From: Karstenula rhodostoma CBS 690.94 | Lineage: Eukaryota > Ascomycota > Dothideomycetes > Pleosporales > Didymosphaeriaceae | Direction of reading: 5' to 3' | Length of the DNA: 64,000 nucleotides | NCBI GenBank assembly: GCA_010093485.1 | Contig: MU001504.1 | Span: 627,769-691,768, forward strand | Shown: one piece after another, positions 33,768 through 45,486 of the stretch | Numbering within the stretch: the first letter of the stretch is position 1 | How the letters are laid out: every line of letters starts with the position of its first letter | Program-made: the position numbers and the translations under genes | The notes under the pieces: generated by a model | What the model was told of the DNA's origin: nothing | The model's database searches: none | Seen by the model: the letters and a program-made list of their open reading frames with translations, nothing else

Positions 33768-35569
33768 ACACAGCATTAACATAATCACTGACTAGCGGTA
33801 TGGTATGATGGGCTTCGGCGCTATTGGTTTGGGCTGTATTGCGGGCTACGGATAACACTCACGAATCTCCTTATGTACTGATACCCTTTGGCGTTCAGGA
33901 TGGAGGATACGTTTTTTTACCCGATTCGATGCGCTTTTGACGACATGACATCTCATCGCGTTGAACGCGTCGCAAAAAGATCGTCTCGTTTGTATTTACT
34001 AGGTTCGCGAATAGACAATCATACTACTTTCGCATTTCTTCTTCACCTCATCACTGTGCTTCGTTCTCCAAGAGTACCGCACCTACTGCTGTACCGCCCC
34101 AGTTCCAAGCGTACCACAATGTCCTTCGCGGACGCGCGCACAGCCCGACCCGTCCTCTCTCAGTCCTCCCACACCACGCGCCCACCTCCCCAGCCCCAGT
34201 TCCAACACACATCCCACGGTCTCAGCCCCCTCCACCGCATGCGCGCTGCAAGGACTCGCTATGCGCAACGCACCCACCAGAAACACCATTACTTCACGAC
34301 ATGTCAATATCTGGGCGTCGGCGCGGTGCTATATCGAGCGCACGGAGCAGAAGTTCTATATCCAGGTCCCCACCCGCTTCGTGGCGTCGGAGCTCCGACG
34401 CTGATCTCCTGCAGGAGGCCGCGCGACCGTGCCAGTTCCCGTGCGCCCCGGCGTGCGTGCGGGCGGGCGCCGGGCGGTTGTAAGCTTCGAGAAGAGATGC
34501 CGCGCAAGGTCTCACCTCGTCCGAAGGTTGTTTCGGGCTGGGATCTCTGCGCTACCGATGTGCGGCGGTAAGGAGTGCAGGATTCGTTTAGGACTTGTTG
34601 GAAGAGCGGGGACAGCTGTGTTGGGCATAGTATACGGGTGCCATATGCGCGGTGAATGGATGGCCCCCAGAGGCACACGCTCCACGGAGGGGAGAATCGT
34701 TCCGGATCCCCTAGGTCGAGCGCTCGCCGATGCAATGCACTGCAGGGCCGCCTCCCGAGAATGCGAATCCTCCACCGCGATTGACAGACGGCTCGTTAAT
34801 AGCTGTCTCGTTGAGGAGCATAATGTAATATCCATGGTTGTGGTCGCGTTCGCACGCAGATTTCATCATCGAGTCACTCACCACCCTCCTGCCGGTGATC
34901 AATCCACCACCCCGCACAGCCGCCGCCGTGTAACCCTCTCCCGCCCCATCATTCGCGCCACCCAACTGACACGTCACATTCCCCTTTCCACTCGCCGTCA
35001 CGTTCCGTTTGCCTTCTTCTCGCGTGTGGTGGCTGACTGGGTCGGCTAGTCCTCAGGCAGCGAGAAAACCTTGGAAGGGATGCTGAGACTGCAGATACGG
35101 GGACTCGGCAATTGAGGGTATGTGGAAATCAGGACTCCAATGTCAGCGACGTGCTGGGATTGTAAGCGCTGTGCATGTGGTGGAGGGACTCTAGATAGGT
35201 CGTAGCAAATGCCAAGTGGAGAGGGATGCTGCGCACGAGGGCCGTGTTTTGCGTGAGTCTTGCTTGGGCAGGGGCAGGTAGGTTGACCGCCGGTGAAGAG
35301 ATGCGCGCTGCGTGTGTGAGATGTACGGGCGCAGCATGCGATTTCTTGGGCATGTTGTTGGTTAGAAGCCATTCAACCAATATGCCCGATCGTTGCATGT
35401 GCATGTGTTGGAATTTGAGTCGGTGAGATGGGTGATCGGGCGTGCTTGGTGCGGCTCTGCCCTGTTGGGCAGGTTTCACGGTTGAGCGTCACTGGAGGAC
35501 CGGTGCAGATAATTTCACGTCATTATGTGACTCTTTGTGAGGCTCAATTATCTGTATTGTGGCTACACG
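33768..35569. other. Intergenic, GC-rich core without a trusted gene
   Basis: An ATG at 34119 opens a 150-codon plus-strand frame, and several minus-strand frames overlap it. All depend on GC-rich sequence being open in many frames, and none shows a family. Nothing else is seen. Confidence 0.4.
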
Positions 35570-38282
35570 TCATTGTAGGATAATCTCACCCTCAAACGGC
35601 TGCTCCATCAGAATTGCATGAGATTTCCAGTGGACAGCGCTCGAAAGCCTTGTGATGCCGATCCTGCGAAATTGACCTTTGGAACCGATGTTATCTGATG
35701 CGGCTGCTTTATCCTTGATCAGTAGTAGACAGATCAAGTCACGCCAGTGTTTCTTGACTGTTCTGTCTCCGAATGCTGCCGGCATACAATACAAATCGGC
35801 GCTGCGTGCGAAAATATCCACGTCGGACTCAGGTGCATCAAGGTTGAGGTTGAAGTGCTCGACGAATGCATCCTTCTTGGTAGCGGATTTCTCTTTTGTG
35901 GTAGAAGCCTCTTCTGTAGGAGTTACTTGTCCTGGATCCCGTAGACGCCAACCATACGGAACCCGCCATGGCGGCTCAAGTCTGCGCAGAATGATCCGGT
36001 GCAAATATCTGGGTTTTATTCGAAGATGGCCTGAGTTTATCAGACCAAAACGGTTATCCGGGTCGTCCGGATCAATCTGGGCTCCTGTTACTTCGAAGAG
36101 AAGCTGTTCCTGTCTGTCTTGACCGTAGTTTGTGGCCTCTCCATAGGTAATGCCATAGGGAGTATCGATAGCTGCCCATGAAAACGACGGAGCTCGTAGC
36201 GCGTCGCGACGTGCAGGGTTTTCGAAAACACCGTCTCGATACAATTCGTTCACTTGCCACAAAAGCTGGCTCTCCAAGTGCTCCCTCCACATACCAGCAA
36301 CATATTCGCACTGTGTTGTCTCGGAGAACTTTTGAGCAATACCAGATAAGGCAATCAACTTGTCGCGCGATACGGTGAGCCTCGTACGCGAATATACTTC
36401 GACCATGCACTTCCACAGCTCATACGTTCCTAGCTTGGGCATATGCTTGTCTGGATCCGGGAAACCCTTGAGGCGAAAGTCCCGCAATCGCAGGCCGTGC
36501 TTTTCGTCAAGGTCTTTAAGGCGGCCTTCGTCGATTATGTCACCATATCGTACCTTGAGTGTGGTATGCTTGTCTGGATAGCCCTCAACGTCTTGAAAGC
36601 CGCCACATTCCCAAGCAATTTGGTTGTGGCAGAAGTGAAGCACTCGAGGAGCGAGCAATCGCTGCAAAATCAGACTCTTCTCTGAAGAAGACTTTCGTTG
36701 CGGAGACTCACCTCTTGGAGAACCCAGCCACGCTGGTTGACAGGTGCTTGGTCGACAAGCTCTGACCAAAACGAAAGATCGATGATGTTGCACCTCGTCA
36801 GCTCATCCCGCCCCATTGTGACTCCCTCGGAGCCAAAAGCATTTGTGCCGGTATAGTTCACATTGATTTCGTTCTCCCAGAGGTATTCAGGACGACGAGG
36901 TAGGAATAGACCTTGGTCGCCATCTTTCGCGGCGGTGGCAGAGATATTGAGATATGAGTGATGATACACTTCCCCCATCATACGACTTTGTTCTCGCCAG
37001 TCTTGCTTCGATCCGTCTTCAATGTCATCCGTAGAAAAGAGGGCGGGTTGCAAGATACACAGCGAGTCGATCCAGATGTAGCGAACCAGTTCTAGACGGG
37101 AGGCAAATAGCATTGCATCACGAAATGACTATCGTTGACGATAATCAGTCCTTGACTATTGCAAGCCCTCACTTTAATAGGGTTCTTTTGCTTACCTTGG
37201 GCAGTTCACGCAGTTCGATACCATCTTCCCTAAATTTCTTCTCAGTCCTACCGGTCAACCTCAGTTGCCCTTGGACACTCTTAGGTTGGCCCCAGCAATG
37301 ACTCAAAGTCACATAGCGCCCGTTCGCATCAGTGCCATCAATCAAGCGCACCTTTGTCTTGCGGAGATCAGCACGTTCTGACAAGACCTTGAGACCACCG
37401 ATATCTTTGAGGCCATGAGCCTTACTTAGCTCCTCAAGGTCTAGTAAGCGCTTGGGATACCTGTCATGATATCGTTAGCAAGCGCCACGGTACGCGTATC
37501 GACTACCTTTGTGTACTATTCCGGGGGCATTCGCTCATATGTCGAAAGACTGAAACACTTACCAAGCCGTGCTTGCTTTTTCAGAGCAACCGCATTCGTT
37601 ATCACACCTCGCGATCCAGCTACAAGCTCTCTCAAATACTTCGTCTGACGAGGTGCTTGTGGATTTTGGCGTACGCAAAGCGCTAGTATCGTAGTCTGTC
37701 GAGTTTAGTTGACGCTACATATGAAGCCTGGACCAATCAACGCAACTTACTTATGGGTTTCAGTAAAAAAGTCCGCGTGTATCGCTCTTCGATATTAAAA
37801 TCGAGCCGGAAACCCTTGAACTTGGACTGCTTCTTGGTGAGCTTGAGCAGCTCGTTGGTAATCTCCCGCAGTCCATTCTGGGGTAGCCCTTCGATACTGA
37901 TGTTCCCTTCAAACACATCGTTGAATCTGCGCTTCAACTCTTCAAGTCGGCGAGCTGGATTAGCTCCTTGTTCTTGCGTAGAGATGGCGGCTGAAAGGCT
38001 GAGTGCTTCTTCTGCAGCGGTTCTCTCCTCAAGAAGATTGTGATGATGAGCATTGAGTTTGTGAATCGTGGCCTGAATAGATATTGGTCGATCATCTAAA
38101 ATGTCTGCTCCATCATGACGATAGAGCCCAGCCAAGACGACGCATATCATGCAGTCTGCTTTCCGAGATCGTCGCAAACTGGCTGTGCTTTTGTGATGCT
38201 CGAAGGTCAGGTCGTGGGTTCCAGTCCATATATCGCCTTTCCCTCCTCGAAGCATGCCAACGCATACGTTACAGAGCCTCAT
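35570..38282 (-). CDS. HET-domain (heterokaryon incompatibility) protein
   Basis: Five exons: 38282-37751, 37695-37563, 37460-37196, 37128-36712 and 36661-35570, with introns of 50-102 bp. The frame closes exactly at 812 residues. The HET domain motifs are all present and in order: GRYVTLSHCWG (about 269), RYIWIDSLCI (about 327) and RGWVLQE (about 444), then the usual LLAPRVLHF. The N-terminal part carries the LCNVC...CMIC cysteine pairs common before HET domains. HET proteins are modern fungal TIR-like domains that trigger cell death upon non-self recognition. The start is uncertain: an in-frame 45-bp intron upstream (donor AAA|GTAAGT near 38338) could add a short first exon. There is no frameshift, so the gene looks intact. 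The partner and trigger are unknown. Confidence 0.85.
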
Positions 38283-38834
38283 CGCGTCGTACAGCTGGGC
38301 AAATAAGTTTAGCACGCTTGCGACCTGTACATTACTTACTTTAGATCTTGACAGAGGATCCCGTACTTGGTTCCAACGTCGTAAATGATGTGGCCAGCGC
38401 CGCAACGGTCGTTTGTGGTATGTAATGGAGATCGCGATCCTACGTACGCTCAGGATAATTCTAAGTGTAGCTAAGCCATCAGGATCAGATCGAACCCAGA
38501 CGCTGTGGTGCTAGAATAATGAGCAGGCGACTTTTTGCACGTATAGGCTCCCGTGATATTACCTTGGTATAGTGTATGTCGGTGGAAGACCGAAATTCGT
38601 GAGAACTGGCTGCCTTGACTTCGATGGACTCTTTGTCTAGCAACTTTGCAGGGGATCCCTGCTGCGCTAGTCTTGTAGAGGAGAGCTGTCACGTCGAAGC
38701 GCCAAACCTTGGAATCCACCCCACCTCGTGTCCGCCGTCCCTGCTGCGCCTCTCTTCATCCCAGCTGCGAAAAAATGCTGCGGCCTAGAGTACATCCATC
38801 CTTAAGCAATCCAGATGAAAGCTAGTTGACCTCT
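38283..38834. other. Divergent intergenic region between HET and Nudix genes
   Basis: Promoters of both genes; a possible extra HET 5' exon lies at its left end. Nothing else is recognised. Confidence 0.5.
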
Positions 38835-39773
38835 ATGGGCTGTCTGTCAATTTTTCGCAAAGAACGTCGGGCCACCAATAACCCTTCCAACATGTCCAAA
38901 CAATTTTCGCTCTCAGCCTGGAATCATGTCCCAGTGGTAGTGGGACTGGGTGTCGACAATATCGACCTGGATGAAAAGAAACTGCTCGGGTTTCCAGCCT
39001 TCAAGGGCTGGCTTACGACACTGACGGAGAATCTGGTGCGACAAAAACAACCCGGACAAGTGTACTCTACCGACCCATGGCGATTGGAAAAGGTCAAGAT
39101 CCATCACGTCACTCTTTTCGGCAAAAACATTGGTTTCATGACCATCGAAGCTTTTCTCCGCAAGGGCGATGGTCAGGCGCTCAAGGACAGATTGGACAGG
39201 GTTATTTTCCTACGAGGCGGCAGCGTAGCCGTCCTGATGATACTACGACCAAAGGATAACAGGAACGAACGATATGTGATCTTGACAGATCAACCTAGAT
39301 TAGGAGCATGCAGCACAACCTTTCTCGAAATTCCAGCGGGTATGCTAGACGCAGAAACCCAGAACATCAAAGGCAAAGCTATTCAAGAGATAGAGGAAGA
39401 AACGAAGCTGAAGGTCCGTGCGGACGAGCTCATAAACCTCACCGAATTAGCCCTGCGGCAGTCTAAGGCTGTAGAGGACTTGCAGCAGGCGATATACATG
39501 AGTCCTGCTAATTTGGACGAATTTATCTCCTTGCTTCTATGGGAGAAAGAGCTGGACCGCAAGGATATCATGAGCATGAGATCTCAACTCACAGGCGAGC
39601 GGACGCAAGGCGAATTGATCACGCTTCGTGTGACTGAATACGATACTCTTTGGAGAGAAGGTGCACGTGATGCGAAGACGTTGTCCGCGTGGGCGCTTTA
39701 CGAAGGCCTCAACCGGACGGGAGTGATTGAGAAAGAGTTGCAAAGGATACGATCTGTCAACTTCGACAAATGA
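38835..39773 (+). CDS. Nudix hydrolase, ADP-sugar diphosphatase-like
   Basis: One exon, 312 residues from the ATG at 38835; an alternative ATG at 38892 would give 293. The Nudix box lies near residues 167-190: PAGMLD, then KGKAIQEIEEETKL. This resembles the box of eukaryotic ADP-sugar or nucleoside-diphosphate-sugar pyrophosphatases (NUDX14 type), which hydrolyse NDP-sugars to a sugar phosphate plus NMP using Mg. Two consensus positions differ: the usual Arg of REXXEE is Gln, and the Gly after EET is Lys. The catalytic EIEEE glutamates remain, so activity is possible. The substrate is not deducible. It is divergent from the HET gene. Confidence 0.8.
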   Translation: MGCLSIFRKERRATNNPSNMSKQFSLSAWNHVPVVVGLGVDNIDLDEKKLLGFPAFKGWLTTLTENLVRQKQPGQVYSTDPWRLEKVKIHHVTLFGKNIGFMTIEAFLRKGDGQALKDRLDRVIFLRGGSVAVLMILRPKDNRNERYVILTDQPRLGACSTTFLEIPAGMLDAETQNIKGKAIQEIEEETKLKVRADELINLTELALRQSKAVEDLQQAIYMSPANLDEFISLLLWEKELDRKDIMSMRSQLTGERTQGELITLRVTEYDTLWREGARDAKTLSAWALYEGLNRTGVIEKELQRIRSVNFDK

Positions 39774-40795
39774 TGAGGCACATGTGTTGGGCCGGAAGGA
39801 TTATCGCGTTTCCATTTTTCTTCTTAATGATTTTATCTAGCCATTTAAGGAGATTTTATGTGCTTGCTACTTTGGACATTTATTCATCTCTTGAGCTGTT
39901 TGAAATATTTGTATTTTGGCACCCCTCCGAGTTCCTTTATCGAGTTTTGCCGCGGCTTGCCCAAGCTCGCGAAGTATCACATCTGATTCACAGCTCTCAC
40001 CGAACTGTAAGTAGAATACTGCAGTATCTTCATGGGGGGAGGTTATGCATTAAAATCCAGGTCAATGAAATGCACACTTCAGCGCAAGCTTTCGACCATC
40101 CGGCTGAAAGGAATACCACTCCCAGAAAGTATAGAAAGGCCTACATACTGTCTCAACGGTCACATAATTCCATTCCTGCGCTCAAGAATCGTTGTCTCAT
40201 CGCATCATTCACCTCGTCTGTTCCTTCATCATTCGCAGTATGCTTAGAGGTGATCATTAACGAGCTCCAGGCATCACTTAGATACTGCATTGCTCTTCCC
40301 GAGAGAACTAAGACACTGAAGCCTCACTTTGAAGTAAATCATTGAGATGAATTAGATTAAACCCCAAACAACTCGTTCCAACGGATATCTTAGAAAATTG
40401 CATTGCCAGATCGATAGCTGCGGGAATGATACAATATCAGAGTCTTCTCGTTGTTGTGATGTGTTTGGGGGTCTTTGAAGCCACCTTGTACGTGGAATGG
40501 TCCCCAAAGCACCGCCTTACACGTCCTTCTGTATGAACAATCTCATGTTAAACATGGGCCGTGATAAGATATACATACCACCAAACCAATCGAGTTCAGT
40601 GTAGAGCGAAGGGTAAAAATACCACAGAACATACGCGGTCGAATTTTAACCCTAGTGAGCACTTGCGCGTTGAAGATTGGCCTGTGTATGGCCCATCCAC
40701 TATACAAACACTGCCGCGCTATGGCAGCACCCTCACCAGTCCTTTCAAATGACAGCTAACCACAATTGGTACCGAAGATTTTGCCCGGCAACAAG
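39774..40795. other. AT-richer intergenic stretch
   Basis: 3' flank of the Nudix gene and spacer. Frames here are AT-rich and lack any family. Confidence 0.45.
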
Positions 40796-41540
40796 ATGGA
40801 CAAACGAAGCTCTCTCGAAGCGCTACCTGAGTAAGTACTCCACTGATATCTCTGATCACAGTATTTGACCAATTTCACTCCATTACTGCTCAACGACGTT
40901 CCGGCTCCGCGACGCTTCAACGAAGTAGCAAACATATTCGCGATAAGCGTTGAGTGCATGCTACCAAAGACGAAGGTACTGGTGCTCAAGCCTCCTTACG
41001 ACAGCAACATCCTCACTTGGCTCAGTGTCTTCGCACACCCCAGTATGAAAACAATATAAAATATTAGGCGTTTTCGAGGACCTAAAATACGCCCAGATGT
41101 GTTCTGATCCAGAAAATCTGCACATATCTCCCACATGCAACGCTTGGAGCTCGAAATCGTACAATTAACTGAGCGTGACCGCTCGATGAAGTTTTTAGAA
41201 TTTATCGCCAGGTCGTGTCCATTTCTGAAATACCTCAGAGTTCAGGTAGATCCTGTAAGGGATCTTAAGTCAGATACGCTTGCTTGGGTCTTCTCAAGTT
41301 TCAGTGACGCTTTCAATGGAGATGACTTCCGCCAACTAGAAATTGTTCCCGAAGAAGAATACATGTTCATGATTCCAGACGAAAGGGATAGTCTCAAGCG
41401 TACACCAAGGATCACTCAAGCCACAGCAGCGTCAGCTGGTCGAATGTGGCCGTTGTTATCACCCAGATGGTGGATGCGGCTCATTCCAATGCGGTGTGTT
41501 GGCAGGTGCGCTTCAAGCTACATCACTCCAGGAAGCTGAG
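40796..41540 (+). pseudogene. Decayed LRR/F-box-like gene
   Basis: An ATG at 40796 opens with DKRSSLEALPE, like an F-box start, then meets stops. The same frame resumes at about 40865 (LTNFTPLLLNDVPAPRRFNE), is broken near 41057, and resumes at 41135 with an LRR-like stretch (MQRLELEIVQLTE, FIARSCPFLKYLRV). Between them a different frame reads FEDLKYAQMCSDPENLHISP, so at least one frameshift has occurred. No intron with acceptable splice sites repairs the stops. I infer a degenerate LRR/F-box-type gene; the family assignment is tentative because only short motifs remain. Confidence 0.4.
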
Positions 41541-42002
41541 GTCGGATTGCGTGATGCGTTTTCACGGGAGATGCAATGGAAACTGGCGCTATGTGTTACT
41601 GCAGTTGTATGTATGGGCGGGTATTGTCACGTCGTCATGTTTGTTGAGGGAAAGAACATTTCCACGGATGGCTCATCCTACCTTGAGCAAGCAACGATTG
41701 CGGAGGGCATCGTGTTCCACTGTAGCCCGTCAGACAATTTTTCACGTCATCAGTTGCAAGTCGTGTGAAGAGCGGAATCGAAATTGTTCGTGTACAGTAG
41801 GAGAACAGCGCCCTAGTTGATGCCAACGCTGGGCCATGAGGATGGGGTGGCTCGTCATAAATGCGCTGCTAGGCGATACTGTAAGGGCTTCCTTACTTGT
41901 ACATGTATATTAGTTGTGTGGTCATTACAGTAGCTCTCGGATGAATAGGTTGCTCAAATCTTGCTTCATTCAATATTATAGCATTATCTCGTCTATGTTC
42001 GT
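41541..42002. other. Spacer
   Basis: Residual frames of up to 124 codons overlap one another. I cannot tell whether they extend the decayed locus to the left. Confidence 0.4.
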
Positions 42003-43144
42003 TTAGAAAGGGAGGGTAGGAACCCTCACAGACCCGTTGGTTCGCTCAGGGTAGTGGATTGCGCCCTGAGCCTTCGCGCAGTTCGTGTAGTAGGTCGCCG
42101 ATGCATTGACAGGGACTGTGTTCATCTCTTGAGGTCGACCGTAAACCTTTGCGTCGTGTTAGCTTCATATTATGTTTGGTTTTACAATCTACACTTACGT
42201 ATTCGTAGTACCACACCTCGGAGAGAACAGTGTATCCGTTGTCCGTGCTGTTCTTGCCTGCCTCAGTAGCATTGTAGCGAGGGCCAGTGCAACCAATATA
42301 AGGCAATCCACCATGTTCCTTGACAAGAGGGTCACGGATTTCGTTGTATGAGTAGGTCGTGCAATTGGACGGCGTGATGTCAGCCTCCTCCAACCAATCA
42401 AAGGTAGGGAAGCGCTTGTAGTATTGGATGGCCGTCTCAAAGAAGTCGACAACTTCCTCATGCTTGCGGTACAGCGGACCATAGCACGGTACATTGAAGG
42501 TTGAGAAACAGGTGGCGTGCTTCGAGAATTCGTGGCCCCAGAATCCAGGGTTGTCCTGGTTTTGCGCGATCCAATAGTTGTTCATATATTCAAGCAGATC
42601 GTACTTGCCGAATGGCTCGAGGAAGGTTCCGATGTTGGAGCCATTGTAAGCGGGAACAGGGACACCATCGGGCTTTCCGGTGGTAGTGTTGGGCGATGGG
42701 ATCGGATCGTACTGGCGAGTGAGATCGCAATACTGGGTGTATGAGTTAGCTTGAATGGGTCACGTGACTTTACATCCACCCGCTAGTCCCAATGTATATA
42801 AACACGGCCGCCCACACAGTATGGATATTATGCGCTACGCATCTTACCTGAGTGTATGAGCCATTGCAGAAGTCGGGCCAGAGACCGTGGAGCGTCCAGG
42901 TGTCTTGAGGCAGAAGTTGACCGGCGCTCTCGGCACCCGTGTATGTGCTCCAGAATTGAGTAGAAAGCACCAGACCACCAAAGGTCTCAACGCAGCAGGA
43001 ATCCACGAGCGAAGGATCCTGCGGTGGACACGAGAGCAATGGGTTCTGAAGCTCGCAGGTGTGATTGTAGGGGCTCTGGTCAGGGTACAATTGCGCAGAC
43101 GCAGTGCTGGCGAGCACAGCGGCTGCTGCGAAAGTGGAACGCAT
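42003..43144 (-). CDS. Secreted ribonuclease T2
   Basis: Three exons: 43144-42848, 42732-42199 and 42146-42003, with introns of 115 and 52 bp. The product is 324 residues, starting MRSTFAAAAVLASTASAQL, a clear signal peptide. Both catalytic segments of the T2 family are intact: CAS I HGLWPDFC (His86) and CAS II GHEFSKHATC (His166 and His171), with cysteines for the conserved disulfides. T2 enzymes are acid, base-non-specific endoribonucleases that give 2',3'-cyclic phosphates, and they act in vacuoles or outside the cell. The N-glycosylation sequons (NHT, NGS, NTT, NAT, NST) fit a secreted glycoprotein. A nutritional or antagonistic role is inference. Confidence 0.93.
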
Positions 43145-43986
43145 GTTGGTGGCCGAGTCGAAAGCTTTGGCAGCGTGATCAAGGAGGAACACGAAGAAAA
43201 CAGAGCGAAGTTCCCAAGGGTCCAAGATTCTGGCCACGGTTCGCGACTTATCAAGTTGAAGCGCGTGAAGCTCCTTCCCGGATGAGGAAGGTCAGCGTAC
43301 AAGACGCCAATAGCAATTCCCTCGCGGCGAACAGCGACGGTACCTGCAGCGTACACCAGAGACAGGCCATGTACCTCGTGCTCGTTTCATTGGACACGCG
43401 ATGGATAAGAACACGGAAGTGGAGGCAAGAAACGAGTACGGCTCCGAGGCAGAGGCGGCGCAGCGGCAACAGCGAGCAAAAGGCCCTCCTGTGACGAGGA
43501 GCAACAGCCACAGGCAGTTAGTAGACACCAGCGCCATGCAATACCGGTAGGGTGCATCATGGAGCATCTGGTGGCTTCCCAAGACCTGGACAGTGGACCC
43601 TGGGAACGCATGGTGGGTGAATTGAAGTGTGTTAGGAATACCCAATCAAAAGTGGGGAAAGCAGCACACAGCGCCCGTCCGAGCGCCTCCTTCCAGCGAC
43701 GTTGGCATCATCGTGTGGGGACATCATCACCAGCAGGCCCGGCGCATCCGAGTGTGCACACCACAGCTGTTTACAAACGCATCATCTTTTGATCCCCGTG
43801 TGCCCAGCGGCAAAATACATCTGGCCCTGTACGAACGGCGTTGCGGACGAACAGTTCTGCCGCACGACCATTGTGGCGCCTCCGCTCCGTCTAAACTCCG
43901 TCATATACATCACCATTCCACCCTTTCGAGATGTATATTGCCCAAGACTTTCCGCGTCGCTCAAAGCCTTCTCCGGCCGAAGAGTC
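43145..43986. other. Divergent intergenic region
   Basis: Between RNase T2 and the NAPE-PLD-like gene. The downstream frame is open back to 43702, but without an ATG before 43987. Nothing else is supported. Confidence 0.5.
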
Positions 43987-45135
43987 ATGTCTACCACCAT
44001 AACGCCACTGCCGCCTCGACGACCCGAGTCCTACCAGCTCCCTCCACCCCACCACATTGGCTCTCCGCCGGCATCCTTCCAAAACCCATGGCCTTCGTAT
44101 TTGCCCACTGCCCTCAGCAAACTCTTCAGAACGCGGTTTAATACGCCCAAGAACTTCGTTGCTGTGCCTACCGACCGCGCAGGGCTCGTCCAAGTTCGCA
44201 AGCCCGACTTCGGGACAGGAACGGCTGGTCTGAAGGCTACATGGATTGGACATGCAAGCTTCTTCGTCGAAACGACAAAAGCCGAGGGCGCACAAAGAGG
44301 CGTCCGGATATTGCTCGATCCCGTCTGGAGCGAGCGCATGGGGCCCTACGGCGTGGTTGGGCCTGTTCGATTTACACCTCCGCCCTGTCCACTCGAGGAC
44401 CTCCCCGAGATTGATGCGGTATGCATCAGCCACGATCACTACGATCATCTCGATTCGGATACACTGAAGAAGCTCAACGCGAGCCACGACGGGAATCTGA
44501 ACTTCTTCTGTGGGCTGGGCGTAAAGGCAGTGTTGACCGGCTTGGGTGTGGGCATAAAAGCAGAGCAAGTGACTGAACTTGATTGGTGGGACTCAGTACG
44601 CGTTGATAAAGAGGGCATCGGCAGCGTGGAGTTGGTGAACACACCTGCGCAACATCGCAGCGGGAGAACACCTTGGGGATTCGATAAGACCTTGTGGTGC
44701 AGCTGGATATTGAAAGAACCCTCACAAGAGGGCAAAAGGCTCTTCTTCGCAGGCGATACAGGCTACTGTCATGTCACCTCGAATGATGAACCATCGCATC
44801 ACAATGCACCACACCCACCATGCCCCGCATTTGCAGAGATTGGAGAACTTTACGGCCCCTTCGATCTGGCTCTTCTGCCTGTCGGCTGTTACCAACCCCG
44901 ATCGCTCCTCTCTGGACAGCACTCTTCACCAGACGACTCTATCGCCATACATCAGGACGTGAGGAGCAAAAAGAGCATCGGAATGCATTATGGCACGATC
45001 AGAGGGGGCATTAGTATCAACTATGAACCGGTTACTGAGCCAGCGCAGCGATTCAAGGATGCCGCTGAGGCCGCAGGTCTGCGATGGGGTGAAGATGTTG
45101 GCTTGTGCGATGTTGGAGAGACGGTCATAGTCTGA
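43987..45135 (+). CDS. NAPE-PLD-like metallo-beta-lactamase-fold hydrolase
   Basis: One exon, 382 residues; the first in-frame ATG is at 43987 (TCATGT). The metal site SHDHYDHLD (His149, His151, Asp153, His154) follows a WIGHASFFV strand, and further ligands are in FFAGDTGYCH and GMHYGTI. These mark the N-acyl-phosphatidylethanolamine phospholipase D family, to which yeast FMP30 belongs. Members cleave N-acyl-PE to N-acylethanolamine and phosphatidate, or are related lactonase-fold enzymes, and in fungi they are often mitochondrial or membrane-associated. No clear membrane segment is seen after this start. The loop with NDEPSHHNAPHPPCP is a probable lineage insertion. Confidence 0.85.
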   Translation: MSTTITPLPPRRPESYQLPPPHHIGSPPASFQNPWPSYLPTALSKLFRTRFNTPKNFVAVPTDRAGLVQVRKPDFGTGTAGLKATWIGHASFFVETTKAEGAQRGVRILLDPVWSERMGPYGVVGPVRFTPPPCPLEDLPEIDAVCISHDHYDHLDSDTLKKLNASHDGNLNFFCGLGVKAVLTGLGVGIKAEQVTELDWWDSVRVDKEGIGSVELVNTPAQHRSGRTPWGFDKTLWCSWILKEPSQEGKRLFFAGDTGYCHVTSNDEPSHHNAPHPPCPAFAEIGELYGPFDLALLPVGCYQPRSLLSGQHSSPDDSIAIHQDVRSKKSIGMHYGTIRGGISINYEPVTEPAQRFKDAAEAAGLRWGEDVGLCDVGETVIV

Positions 45136-45486
45136 AGTAAACTCAGGTCGCTTCTAGTTATGAGAGAATTGCCCCTCACCCCAGGATGAGCAATACAACT
45201 GCAAGACTGTTCACATACTACTCCACGAGTCCCCGCGACAGGCAGCAAGAAGGCAATCTTGTGTTGCGCTCAGCTCCGTTGCAGCTCTAGGCTGCTGCGC
45301 CTCAGCAATTAAATACGAACGACTCATTGGCTGTGCCGTTCCACCATTGCTCAGCTCGATCAGGCAGAAAGCGGGGGCCTCTTCAAGAATCTCTCACAAT
45401 ATTAGTTATAAAGGCTCCCTTTGGTTTGATATGCTTGACGGCGTGTTACACGTCAACGTCTCCTCTCAGCCCCCGTGTCAGTATAT
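45136..45486. other. Intergenic spacer
   Basis: Upstream region of the 45487-46530 gene. Nothing recognised. Confidence 0.5.

Noticed and set aside
34119..34571. 150-codon frame with a reasonable ATG context
   Set aside because: GC-rich region open in many frames; the protein is low complexity and no homologous motif was seen.
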